From assembly GCA_031368215.1 (NCBI GenBank), contig JANLRD010000171.1:21044-85043 (forward strand): 64,000 bases of DNA, read 5' to 3'. Origin of the DNA: JANLQX01 sp031368215 (GTDB lineage: Bacteria > Actinomycetota > Acidimicrobiia > Acidimicrobiales > JANYDT01). The notes below the pieces were generated by a model. The model had not been told where the DNA came from. It was given only the letters and a program-made list of their open reading frames with translations, and made no database searches. Below are positions 8,717-17,223 of the stretch, one piece after another (the stretch's first letter is position 1; each line of letters begins with the position of its first letter). Made by a program: the position numbers and the translations under genes.

Positions 8717-9589
8717 TCAGTGGACGCCCCGGACGAAGGGAACGGCGAGCGACGCCGGGGTCCGGCTGGCCCGAGCACGAAGCACCAGGGCAGCCAGCGT
8801 CACCACGTACGGCAGCGCCAGAAACACCTCATACGGGATATCCGTCTGTGTTCCCTGCAGACGTAGCTGCGACGCGTCGCACAGCCCGAAGAGGAACGCG
8901 CCAGCGACCGCCATGCCCGGTCGCCAACCGGCGAACACGACCAACGCCAACGCCACCCAACCGCGTCCGGCGGTGACATCGCGGATGAACAGCCCGAGCG
9001 GGCCACACGTCAGCGCGGCGCCGCCGAGCCCGGCCAGACCGCCACCGATGGTTGCTGCGATCCAGCGAAGCCGAACGACGCGGTACCCGAGCGCATCGGC
9101 CGCTTCCGGTGACTCGCCGGTGGCGGCCATCGCCAAACCGATGGTGGTGCGCTGGAAAAGGAACCACAGCGCGAACACACACACGAGCGTCATCGCCACG
9201 AGCGGAGGCATGCCGAGCCGATCGACCCGCGGCGGCTTCTGGCCGATGGAGTACTTCAGCTGGAACAGGTAGGTCGTGCCCGATGACGCGAGCAGCGTGA
9301 AGGCGATGCCGGTGACGACCTGATTGGCACGGATCGTCACGACCGCAAGCGCGAGCAGCGCGCCGAACCCACACCCGACCGAGGTCCCGGCCAGCAGACC
9401 GACCCAGGGCGAGCCGCTGACCTCGTTGGCCATGTATCCGGCGAAGGCTCCCGACAACATCATTCCTTCGAGACCGAGGTTCAAGACCCCGGCACGTTCC
9501 GAGATCAGTGCGCCGAGCGCGGCAAGCGCCACCGGGATCGAGAGACGGATCGCCGCTTCCAGGGTCGCTATCTTGAGCAGTACGTCCAT
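8717..9589 (-). CDS. ABC transporter permease of BMP-type (nucleoside/purine) importer, second permease
   Basis: About 290 residues and strongly hydrophobic with eight or more predicted helices. The motif ERAGVLNLGLEGMMLSGA is diagnostic for the inner-membrane translocator family (BPD_transp_2) of NupQ/YufQ-type permeases. I prefer the ATG at 9589 (MDVLLKIATLEAAI), which lies directly after the upstream permease stop; an in-frame start at 9619 would overlap that gene by 29 nt. It is the last gene of a four-gene importer (lipoprotein 13471, ATPase 12196, permease 10691, this one). Such importers bring in purine nucleosides, riboses or, in a few cases, methylated purines. It is convergent with the truncated oxygenase. 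Confidence 0.88.
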   Translation of the reverse strand: MDVLLKIATLEAAIRLSIPVALAALGALISERAGVLNLGLEGMMLSGAFAGYMANEVSGSPWVGLLAGTSVGCGFGALLALAVVTIRANQVVTGIAFTLLASSGTTYLFQLKYSIGQKPPRVDRLGMPPLVAMTLVCVFALWFLFQRTTIGLAMAATGESPEAADALGYRVVRLRWIAATIGGGLAGLGGAALTCGPLGLFIRDVTAGRGWVALALVVFAGWRPGMAVAGAFLFGLCDASQLRLQGTQTDIPYEVFLALPYVVTLAALVLRARASRTPASLAVPFVRGVH

Positions 9590-9590
9590 G

Positions 9591-10691
9591 TCAGCGCCCT
9601 TCTCTTCCCCGATTGGCAAGTGCGTCGCCGATCACGACGAACACGACGATGAGCGCAGTGATCACGCCGACAAGGGTCGACGGCACATTGAGGACCCGTT
9701 GGGTGGACTCAAAACCGATCGTGAGGCCGGCCAGCCCGAGGGCGGCGACCGCGACACCGATCGGATGGAGTCGCCCGACCATGGCCACGATGATGGCTTC
9801 GAAACCAAATCCGACCGACGCCGCGGCGCCAAGGCGTCCGGTTGACCCAGCCGTTTCCACCATGCCGGCGAGTCCCGCCAACGCGCCCGCAATCACCATC
9901 ACCAACAGCACGATCTTCTTCTTGCTGACCTCGTTGGCGTCGAGCGCGTTCGGATTGAAGCCCGTCGCAATGACCCGGAACCCCCCACGGTGGCGCGCCA
10001 TGAAGACGGCCGCAATCGGCACGAGGACCATGGCGATGGCAAAACCGATATGGGTGTGCGTTCCGGGGAGTCTGGGGAGTTGCGCCGCCAATAGTGGGCG
10101 ACTGTTCGGAACGAACGAGTCCGGATCACGGATCCCCGTCCGCACCGCCCACTGCAGAACCGAACCCGCCACATAGACGAGCATCAGGCTGGAGATGACC
10201 ACGTTGGCCCCGAACCGGACCTCGAGCCAACCCGCGAACGCGCTCCAGGCAGCACCCGCCAGCGCGGCGACGAGGAGACCGGTGACGACGAGCGGAAATC
10301 CGGGCCACGTGCGTATCCCGCCTGCGGTCACCCAAGCGGTGCCGGCGATGGCGCCGATCAGGTACTGACCCTCGCCCCCGATGGTGAACACCCGGGCCCG
10401 ATAGGCAATGGAATAGCCCAGCCCGATGAGAATCAGCGGCGTTGCCGCCGTCGCGGTGTCGGAGAGCCCTCGCTTGCCGACGAACACCGCGCGAAGGACC
10501 TCCCGGTACGCCGAGAACGCGTTCGTGCCGTCGAAGGCGATGAGCACGCCGCCGACCACGAGGGCAGCAGCCACGGCCGCTAGAGGCACAGCGATCTGCG
10601 AAACGACGCCACCCGAAGTTGCCCGACGGCCCACGCCGGCGATGAAGCCGCCGGGCGGCGTGCCCGGATGCTCGGCCGTCACGGTGCTCAT
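9591..10691 (-). CDS. ABC transporter permease of BMP-type importer, first permease
   Basis: 366 residues. After an N-terminal cytoplasmic stretch, a hydrophobic segment (VPLAAVAAALVVGGVLIAF) leads into the family signature region LILIGLGYSIAYRARVFTIGGEGQYLIGAIAG, the NupP/YufP form of the ALVFTAPEGIFNIGAEGQ-type motif. About nine membrane segments follow. The gene overlaps the ATPase stop by 4 nt (10688-10691) and its own stop is one base from the next permease start, showing tight coupling. In the NupNOPQ / BmpDEFG scheme this is the larger of two different permeases forming the channel heterodimer. Confidence 0.88.
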   Translation of the reverse strand: MSTVTAEHPGTPPGGFIAGVGRRATSGGVVSQIAVPLAAVAAALVVGGVLIAFDGTNAFSAYREVLRAVFVGKRGLSDTATAATPLILIGLGYSIAYRARVFTIGGEGQYLIGAIAGTAWVTAGGIRTWPGFPLVVTGLLVAALAGAAWSAFAGWLEVRFGANVVISSLMLVYVAGSVLQWAVRTGIRDPDSFVPNSRPLLAAQLPRLPGTHTHIGFAIAMVLVPIAAVFMARHRGGFRVIATGFNPNALDANEVSKKKIVLLVMVIAGALAGLAGMVETAGSTGRLGAAASVGFGFEAIIVAMVGRLHPIGVAVAALGLAGLTIGFESTQRVLNVPSTLVGVITALIVVFVVIGDALANRGREGR

Positions 10692-12196
10692 ACGACCGTC
10701 ACCTCGTGCGATTCCCCGGCCATCGCCAGTCCGATCGCCGCTCGGTCAAAGGGAGGGAAGAACGGCCCGAGCAGGCGTCCCCCGGCGAGAACGACGATCC
10801 GGTCCGCTACCGCGAGGAGTTCGTCGAGCTCGGCGCCGATCCAAAGCACGGCAGCACCCTCGTTGGCACACCGGACCAATCGGGCCGCAACACTGTCAGC
10901 GGCGCCAGGGTCGAGGCCGCGCGTCGGGTAGCACGCAAGCACTGCTTTTGGTGTGCCGTCGAGTTCACGGGCGAGGACGAGCTTCTGGGCATTGCCGCCC
11001 GACAGCGAGGACGCTCTCGCGCCGGGGCCCGACGTGCGAACATCCCAGAGGGCCAACTCATCCACTCGGCCGGCGCGCCGCTTGGTCCGCGAACGCCGCC
11101 ACCGCGGAACCCGGCCTAGGTCCAAGTTGTCGGAAAGGTCCATGGAGCCGACGAGACCGAACTGATAGCGGTCCGAAGGTATGTAGGCGAGGCCGCGCGT
11201 TCGACGGCTGCGTGGATTTCCCGGAATCAACGCGAGGCCATCGAGCTCGACTCGCCCCACTTTCATCGCGACGCGGGCCGACACGACGGCCTCGAGGTCG
11301 GACTGCCCGTTGCCGTCGACACCGGCGACGCCGACGATCTCTCCGCCCGCCACCGACAGGTCGATGCTCTTCAGCCTCCCGACCTCGATTCCGGAAAGAA
11401 CCAGGCGGCCGCTGACGCGGCTGCCTTCGCGTCCACCCCGATCGGTGAATGTGCCCGAACTCTCGTGACCGATCATCGCGCTCGCGAGGCTGGACCTCGT
11501 GTGGTTGGCGACCGGTTCGTCTCGAACGACCTCTCGGCCTTCGGCGAGAACCGTCACCCGATCAGCTCCGTCGAAGACTTCCGCCAAACGGTGACTGATG
11601 AAGGCCAGAGCGCGTCCCTCGGCGGCCAAGGTCCGACACACCGAGAGAAGCGATTCCGCCTCCTGATCCGTGAGCACGGCCGTCGGCTCATCGAGCAGCA
11701 GAACCCGAGCGTCGGCGTCGAGAGCGCGGAGCAGCTCCAAGCGCTGCTGTTCTCCTACGGAGAGGCGACCGGCCGGTACGTCGTCTCGAACGGACAGCCC
11801 CGTGCGCTCGATCAACTGCGCCAGGCGCGCCGTTTCGCTTCGGCCGGGTCTGCGTCGCCAGCCATCGGGTCGGGCGAGCACCAAGTTCTCCGATGCGGTG
11901 AGGGTCGGCACCAGTGTGAAGTGCTGCTGCACCAGTGCGACGCCCATTGCCCTCATGCGTTTCGGGTCGAACCGTTCGACGAGCTCGCCACCAACTCTGA
12001 CCGTGCCTTCGTCGGGCCGATCGAGTCCGGCGAGGATCCGCACAAGTGTGGTCTTGCCGGCGCCGTTGGAGCCGAGCAGCGCATGGATCTCGCCGGCGCG
12101 CAAGGTGAGATCCACCCCGCGCAGCGCAAGGGTGTCTCCGAAACGCCGGTGAATTCCGCGCATCTCGACGAGCGACGTGCCGTTGGCTTCAACCAT
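10688..12196 (-). CDS. Double ABC ATPase of BMP-type (nucleoside/purine) importer
   Basis: 502 residues with two ABC halves, as in NupO/YufO and sugar-import ATPases. The first half has Walker A GSNGAGKTT, Q-loop LVQQHFTLVP, signature LSVGEQQRLELLRAL and Walker B VLLLDEPTAVL. The second half has a degenerate Walker A (GVDGNGQSDLE, no GK[ST]), usual for this family, and a good signature LSGGNAQKLVLAREL with a Walker B where the carboxylate is shifted (AVLACYPTRGLD). That pattern, one active and one degenerate site, matches the subfamily. It energises the two downstream permeases. A terminator-like hairpin separates it from the lipoprotein gene. Confidence 0.92.
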   Translation of the reverse strand: MVEANGTSLVEMRGIHRRFGDTLALRGVDLTLRAGEIHALLGSNGAGKTTLVRILAGLDRPDEGTVRVGGELVERFDPKRMRAMGVALVQQHFTLVPTLTASENLVLARPDGWRRRPGRSETARLAQLIERTGLSVRDDVPAGRLSVGEQQRLELLRALDADARVLLLDEPTAVLTDQEAESLLSVCRTLAAEGRALAFISHRLAEVFDGADRVTVLAEGREVVRDEPVANHTRSSLASAMIGHESSGTFTDRGGREGSRVSGRLVLSGIEVGRLKSIDLSVAGGEIVGVAGVDGNGQSDLEAVVSARVAMKVGRVELDGLALIPGNPRSRRTRGLAYIPSDRYQFGLVGSMDLSDNLDLGRVPRWRRSRTKRRAGRVDELALWDVRTSGPGARASSLSGGNAQKLVLARELDGTPKAVLACYPTRGLDPGAADSVAARLVRCANEGAAVLWIGAELDELLAVADRIVVLAGGRLLGPFFPPFDRAAIGLAMAGESHEVTVV

Positions 12197-12243
12197 GTAC
12201 GACGCACTCTCCTAGGAACGGGCACGTGCCCGCCAATCAGCGA

Positions 12244-12275
12244 GATGCCGGGCGGATACGAGTCCGCCCGGCATC
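12244..12275 (-). terminator. Perfect 13-bp stem hairpin between binding-protein and ATPase genes
   Basis: GATGCCGGGCGGA (12244-12256), a 6-nt loop, and the exact inverse complement TCCGCCCGGCATC (12263-12275). It lies in the 111-bp space after the BMP lipoprotein gene. There is no T-run, as usual for GC-rich actinobacteria. I infer partial termination or mRNA 3'-end protection that would keep the binding protein in excess over the membrane parts. Confidence 0.6.
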
Positions 12276-12307
12276 TTCGCGAGAACATTCCGTGCTGCGG
12301 GAATGCC

Positions 12308-13471
12308 TTACGCAGGCTTGGTGATGAACGGCACCTTGAAGGTGCCGGCCTTGATGTCGGCGAGCTTCGTTTCGTACAGCTTCATGGTGTCAGCCGGGAT
12401 CTTCGACGCCCAATCGGGGCTGATGATCATGTCCATGCCGCCGTTGCCGAGGCTGACGGAGTAGTACTGCGCTTCCTTCTTGCCCGCCGCGACATCGGCG
12501 ACCATCAAGGCGAAGACCTTGTCGAGGCGCCACGAGAACGATGACAGCACCGACTTGCCAACCTTCGACATGTCACCGACGTAGCCGGTGGAAACGTCGC
12601 CACCGTCGTTCGCCGCTTCGATCTGACCGAAGGTCGGGCCCTGGCCGCAGCCGACGAACATCGTCGCACCCGCTGACTTCTGGGCGAGAGCTGCCTCCTT
12701 CGCCTTCTGCACGTCGTACCAGTCACCAACAGCCACGAACGAACCGGTGGTCGCCGGGAGGACTTCCTTGGCACCGGCGAGGAAGGCTTCGTACATCGAG
12801 TAGCAGACCGGGATCTCGAACCCTCCGGCTCCGGCGACCTTGCCCTTCCCTTGAACGCCGGCGGCGAGAATTCCGGAGAGGTACGACGCCTCGAAGAACG
12901 GCTGGTCGTAGTCGCCCACGTTCGCCTTCACATCACCGAAGCCGCCGGCGTAGGAGAAAATCGTGTTGGGGAAGTCTGCCGCCACTTTCTTCACGTCGTC
13001 GCCGTAGTTGAACGAGTGCGCCACGATCGGGTTGAAACCGGCTTCGGCGAGCGCACGGAGAGCACGCTCGGCCTCGGCGCCCGGTGGCACGTTTTCCTGG
13101 AGCTGGATCTCCGAGACAAGCCCGGCTTTCTTGAGCTCATTGGCGCCGTTGAAGGCCGCTTCGCCCCACGAGCCATCCGCCCATTCGGCCGAGTAGATCA
13201 TGCCGAACTTCGGCAAGCCGGCGGCCGCGGGAGCAGCGGCCGATTCGGCGGCCGCGGCAGTTTCGACGGCAGCAGCAGTTTCGGTCGGCGCGGCCGTATC
13301 AGCAGCAGCCGCGGCAGTCTCGGCGGCGGCGGTCTCGGCGGCGGCAGTTTCGGCCGCGGCCGTGGTGTTGGAGCTCTTGTCACTCGAACAGCCTGCGGCG
13401 ATGAGGGAGAGCGACAGAAGGGCGCCGACAAGGAACTTTCGGCGGGAGCGGAGGAGTGGGGGCGTGGTCAT
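12308..13471 (-). CDS. BMP family ABC transporter substrate-binding lipoprotein
   Basis: 387 residues. A lipoprotein signal peptide with a basic start (RSRRK) and lipobox LIAAGC places the Cys at about residue 28. Residues 33-83 are a low-complexity linker of AAET-type units (Ala, Glu, Thr, Pro), longer than in most homologues and probably a cell-wall spacer. From residue 87 the BMP domain follows: KFGMIYSAEWADGSWGEAAFNGA, the FVGCGQGPTFGQIEAA region and FSWRLDKVFALMV. BmpA/NupN-type proteins bind purine nucleosides, so with the downstream ATPase and permeases this should be a purine-type importer. It lies 114 bp downstream of the GST-Rieske gene on the same strand, placing uptake next to the demethylase-like enzymes. 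Confidence 0.92.
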   Translation of the reverse strand: MTTPPLLRSRRKFLVGALLSLSLIAAGCSSDKSSNTTAAAETAAAETAAAETAAAAADTAAPTETAAAVETAAAAESAAAPAAAGLPKFGMIYSAEWADGSWGEAAFNGANELKKAGLVSEIQLQENVPPGAEAERALRALAEAGFNPIVAHSFNYGDDVKKVAADFPNTIFSYAGGFGDVKANVGDYDQPFFEASYLSGILAAGVQGKGKVAGAGGFEIPVCYSMYEAFLAGAKEVLPATTGSFVAVGDWYDVQKAKEAALAQKSAGATMFVGCGQGPTFGQIEAANDGGDVSTGYVGDMSKVGKSVLSSFSWRLDKVFALMVADVAAGKKEAQYYSVSLGNGGMDMIISPDWASKIPADTMKLYETKLADIKAGTFKVPFITKPA

Positions 13472-13585
13472 GAGCGCAAACGTAGCTGAGCGAGGCCATC
13501 CGATGTCGAGTCAGGCAAGCACTCTTCACACTGCGGAAACGCACCCACCAGGGTCTTTGGGGCTCCCCAGGGTCGCTTTGGCGGC

Positions 13586-15373
13586 TTACTCGACGTTCGC
13601 CGAGGTCCCGTACCGGACACCTCGCTCGATCAGCCAGCGCCGGTAGGCGAGGCTCGTCTGGTCGGCGCGTTGGTGCACCTCACGCGACGGCGAGAGGGGG
13701 AGTCGCACAGGACGCTGCGACTCGACGATGTCAACGTCCTGCTCGAAGATCAGCGCGCCGAACGCATTGAAGGCGGCGAGGTCGGCATCGGGGTTATAGG
13801 AAGTGGTGATCATCCACGCCCGGTTCGAACCCTCGGTCTCCGGGCTCACCGCGAGCAAAATCTCGAAACCGTCCCGCGCTCCCCCGTCGGCCTCACTTGG
13901 GATCTTCACGAGCCGCGCGGCGTAGGGATGCGACACACCGTAGGTGTACGTAACAATGCCGCCCTCGCCCCCGGATGGACCGGGTTGCGGCTGGAAGAAC
14001 ACGCAGTTCGTGGCCAACAACTCGCCGTCGACGACACGGACGGCGTAGTCGGACACCTCAGTTTCGGGAACCCGGCCGAGATACCCCTCATGGACGAAGG
14101 GGAAGTGCGCCATGTCGAGAAAGTTCTCCACGATGCGAGGGCCTGACGAGCGCACCCGCTTCGACGCACAGATGGTCGTGAGGCCCGGGTGGGCTTCGAA
14201 GGCGTCGTAAAAGGGGAGATTGCGGGGCTCGTCGCCGATGCACATCCACCACAGACCGAACGCCTCCCGGACCCGGACGGCGGGCAAACCGGCAGCAGCA
14301 GGAGGGATCCCGTCCGGATGCGCCGGCTGGTGGACGCAGCGTCCATCGGCTCCGAACTGCCAGCCGTGATAGCTGCACCGCAGCCGATCTCCGTCGAATG
14401 ACCCGAGACTCAGCTGGGCTCCTCGGTGCGGACAGGTGTCCCGGGTGACGAGAACACCGCCATCGTTTCCGCACAACAGCACGTAACGCTCGTCGAGCAG
14501 CGTGAACGGATACATCGATCCGGGCGTCACTTCCGCGGCGGTCGCGACCGGGAACCATTCATTCACGATCGGGTCGGGCGCCACCGAGTGCTCGGTGTTC
14601 TGCGTTGCTTCCGCCGGTCGGGAGATGCTCACCGGACGGCCACCGGAACCCGATGCGACCACGGTTGTTCCTCTCGAGATGCTGACCGAGGTCCCTTCCG
14701 CGCCCGACGACGCCGTCGTCGTCGATTTCGCGGGGATGTCCGGTGCAGCCGGATAGATACCCGGCATGACGGTGAATCCGGGGGTCCGCTTGAAACGGTC
14801 GGTCCATCGGCGAAGCGCCGGGTAGTCGACCAGGCTGATGCCACCCTGCTCGGCGAGCATCACGTCCGGGAAGAGCGCGAGATCGGCAATGGTCGGATGG
14901 GGGGCTCTGGCAACCCAGTCGCGGCTCTCCTGTTCCTGGAACCACAGGTGCTCGTCGAGGACGCGGAACAACCGATGAGCCCCGGAGCGCACCGCGTCGA
15001 TGTCGAACGGGTAGCCGAGCGTGTCGTGAAGCCGGGCCGCGGACGCGGTGTTCGTCGTGCCCTCGGCGAAGAGCATCCACGACGCCACCTCGCCCAGGAC
15101 CTCCGGGTCATGCGTCGGGTACCACTGCCCGCTCGCGTCGTACTTCGCCGACAGGTACACGAGGATCGCGTGGGCATCGCGCAGGATGTAACCGTCGTCG
15201 TCGATCACCGGGATGTGTCCGAGCGGGTTGATCTCGGCGAAGGCTTCGCCCTTGTGTTCCCAACCGGGGAAGAAATCGATCAGGACCGACTCGAAGGACA
15301 CGCCGAGGATGTTCATCAGCAGCCGCTGCTTGTAGCAGTTGACCGAGAGTTCGTAGTCGTAGAGCTTGATCAT
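13586..15373 (-). CDS. GST-Rieske oxygenase fusion protein (NdmE-like domain joined to an NdmA/B-like oxygenase)
   Basis: 595 residues from the ATG at 15373. Residues 1-80 are a glutathione S-transferase thioredoxin-fold domain (MIKLYDYELSVNCYKQRLLM, EINPLGHIPVIDDDG, RDAHAILVYLSAKYD) and 90-220 the helical GST C-domain. Residues 222-270 are a Ser/Thr/Gly/Ala-rich linker. From about 275 a full Rieske oxygenase follows: cluster ligands in CPHRGAQLSLG (Cys about 313) and CSYHGWQF (about 332), then the mononuclear iron motif NFLDMAHFPFVH (about 419). The frame is continuous across the linker. In Pseudomonas putida CBB5 a free GST-like protein, NdmE, is needed to hold the Rieske-less oxygenase NdmC and the reductase NdmD together. 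Here that scaffold appears covalently joined to an oxygenase. The gene is 17 nt downstream of the NdmD-like gene. Confidence 0.88.
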   Translation of the reverse strand: MIKLYDYELSVNCYKQRLLMNILGVSFESVLIDFFPGWEHKGEAFAEINPLGHIPVIDDDGYILRDAHAILVYLSAKYDASGQWYPTHDPEVLGEVASWMLFAEGTTNTASAARLHDTLGYPFDIDAVRSGAHRLFRVLDEHLWFQEQESRDWVARAPHPTIADLALFPDVMLAEQGGISLVDYPALRRWTDRFKRTPGFTVMPGIYPAAPDIPAKSTTTASSGAEGTSVSISRGTTVVASGSGGRPVSISRPAEATQNTEHSVAPDPIVNEWFPVATAAEVTPGSMYPFTLLDERYVLLCGNDGGVLVTRDTCPHRGAQLSLGSFDGDRLRCSYHGWQFGADGRCVHQPAHPDGIPPAAAGLPAVRVREAFGLWWMCIGDEPRNLPFYDAFEAHPGLTTICASKRVRSSGPRIVENFLDMAHFPFVHEGYLGRVPETEVSDYAVRVVDGELLATNCVFFQPQPGPSGGEGGIVTYTYGVSHPYAARLVKIPSEADGGARDGFEILLAVSPETEGSNRAWMITTSYNPDADLAAFNAFGALIFEQDVDIVESQRPVRLPLSPSREVHQRADQTSLAYRRWLIERGVRYGTSANVE

Positions 15374-15390
15374 CTCGTCACCTCGGTACA

Positions 15391-17193
15391 CTAAATGTCG
15401 AGTACGAGTCGAGGGGTTCGCGACCGCGACACACAGATGGTCATGCGGTTTCCTGCGGCTCGTTCGGAATCGTTGAGGTACACGTCTTGATGGTCGGGTT
15501 CGCCGGCCAGGACCGCTACGACGCAGGTACCGCACGCGCCCTGCTCACATGAGGAGGGCACGGCGACCCCGTTGTTCCGGAGCACCTCCATGATCGACGA
15601 ACCCGGCGGAACGGCCAGGGTGAGGGCCGAGCGGGCGAGCTCTACCTCGAATGCGGTCGACATGTCGAGTGGCGTGGTGTTCTTGAAGTACTCGAAATGG
15701 ACCGCCTGATCGGGCCAGCCCGCCGCTGCAGCGGTGGCGCGCGCGGCGTCGAGCATCGGGCCGGGTCCGCAGATGTAGACATTCTCGCCCTCGCCCGGAC
15801 TTTCGAGCAGAGTTCGCAGTGCTTCGCCGGTGGCCGCCGGTGACAATCCGAGATGGAACGTCACCCGATCGCCGAACGCCTCCAGGACCTCGGCAAACGC
15901 AACGTGATCCGGCGACTGGGCGAAGTAGTGCAACGCGAAGTCGAGCGAGCTCGCCTGCAGGGCCTGCGCCATGGACAGCAGAGGTGTCACGCCGATCCCT
16001 CCGGCGATCAGCACCGTTCTGAACGAGTCGCGCCGCAAAGGGAAGTTGTTGCGCGGTTGGGAGATCGCGAGGACGTCGCCTTCGCGCACCAGGTCATGCA
16101 GGCACGACGATCCGCCACGCGAAGCGGCTTCGAGCTTGACGCCGATGACGTAGCGGCCCTGCTCACCCGGTCCGTTGACGAGTGAGTACTGGCGGATCAA
16201 ACCGTTCGGCAGGTGCACATCGATGTGGGCCCCCGGCTGGAAGGTCGGGAGTTGGCCCTCGACGGGATCGAACTCGAACGAGACGATGCCCTCGCCCACA
16301 TCTCGCTTGCGGGCCACGACCACCCGCACGAGTCCGCCGACTCGCCCCTCGACGGCGGTCTCCGGCATTGTCGAGAGTTCGAGCGACACCTGGCCGATCC
16401 TTGCCACCATCGGCTCCGGTGTCGGTCGCTTCTTGGCCTCGGCCTCGCGGGCATCACGGAGCCGGTTGATCCTGGATGCGTGATAGCGGAGGACCGCCAG
16501 TTCCGAGCCCGGCTCGGGTGACCGGCTCAGCACACTGCGGATCACCGACCTGGCCGAGTCGACCGGCTGCACGAAGAACACGATTGTGGACTTCGCCTCT
16601 GGAGCTTCGCCGAGCTGGATCGAGGTGAGTTCGATCCAACCGTCGCCCCGGTTCGTGACCGAGACCAGCGCGTCGGCGTGTTCAGCCGTCCCGTGCCCGG
16701 CGTCGGGGACCTCCGTCGACGGGACGAAGTGGTATGAAGCCAACGCGTCGAGCACGACGTGCGGCTCGACGTTCGCCGGCACGGAACGCAGAGCGAACGG
16801 ATCGCCTGTGTCGAGACTCGCGATCACCGGGACATCACCTTGCGGTGCCTCCCCCGTCCACACGAACCCGTAGCGCTCGACCATCGGGAACGTGACGTTG
16901 CAGATCGTGCGCGCCGGCGCGTCTGCGGGATGGGCGGGGATGTAGGTGCAGCCGGCCGATCGGTTGGCGTAGCGCCACCCGTGATACTGGCAGCGCAGTT
17001 CCCGTCCTTCGTTGTGGCCGAGCGTGAGGCGGACGCCGCGGTGGAGGCAGCGGTTCTCCCACACGTTCACGTACCCATCGTCGGCACGCCAGAGGGCGAG
17101 TTCACGGCCGAGGAGCAGACCGTGGAAGACGTGTCGCGGCGGCAGGTCGTCGCTCCGGGCCACCGGATACCAGTTGGCCGTCAGATCTTCCAT
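15391..17193 (-). CDS. Rieske domain fused to FMN/NAD(P)H/[2Fe-2S] reductase (NdmD-like)
   Basis: 600 residues, ATG start. The N-terminal Rieske domain has CLHRGVRLTLGH (first Cys about 48) and CQYHGWRY (about 68). A middle region (about 100-280) looks like a reduced oxygenase domain and keeps only a weak D-x2-H-x4-H pattern (DAGHGTAEH). From about 285 it is a vanillate-demethylase-type reductase: RQYSLVNGP (FMN), GGIGVTPLLSMAQAL (NAD(P)H), and plant-type ferredoxin Cys549, 554, 557 and 587 (SCEQGACGTC). An extra Rieske domain in front of a reductase is the hallmark of caffeine N-demethylase reductase NdmD, which is also close to 590 residues. It can pass electrons to partner oxygenases that have or lack their own Rieske cluster. 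It is the middle gene of the three-gene set. Confidence 0.9.
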   Translation of the reverse strand: MEDLTANWYPVARSDDLPPRHVFHGLLLGRELALWRADDGYVNVWENRCLHRGVRLTLGHNEGRELRCQYHGWRYANRSAGCTYIPAHPADAPARTICNVTFPMVERYGFVWTGEAPQGDVPVIASLDTGDPFALRSVPANVEPHVVLDALASYHFVPSTEVPDAGHGTAEHADALVSVTNRGDGWIELTSIQLGEAPEAKSTIVFFVQPVDSARSVIRSVLSRSPEPGSELAVLRYHASRINRLRDAREAEAKKRPTPEPMVARIGQVSLELSTMPETAVEGRVGGLVRVVVARKRDVGEGIVSFEFDPVEGQLPTFQPGAHIDVHLPNGLIRQYSLVNGPGEQGRYVIGVKLEAASRGGSSCLHDLVREGDVLAISQPRNNFPLRRDSFRTVLIAGGIGVTPLLSMAQALQASSLDFALHYFAQSPDHVAFAEVLEAFGDRVTFHLGLSPAATGEALRTLLESPGEGENVYICGPGPMLDAARATAAAAGWPDQAVHFEYFKNTTPLDMSTAFEVELARSALTLAVPPGSSIMEVLRNNGVAVPSSCEQGACGTCVVAVLAGEPDHQDVYLNDSERAAGNRMTICVSRSRTPRLVLDI

Positions 17194-17223
17194 GGCGGTT
17201 TCGCTCTCGACGCTTCGTGGTGA

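Noticed and set aside
10426..12544. Long plus-strand open frames opposite the importer ATPase and permease
   Set aside because: Arg/Pro/Gly-rich with no family pattern; typical antisense frames of GC-rich coding DNA.
13200..13380. CRISPR-like or satellite repeat
   Set aside because: The periodic GCGGC/CGGCAG pattern is codon repetition for the Ala/Glu/Thr linker of the BMP lipoprotein. No CRISPR array was seen anywhere in the window.
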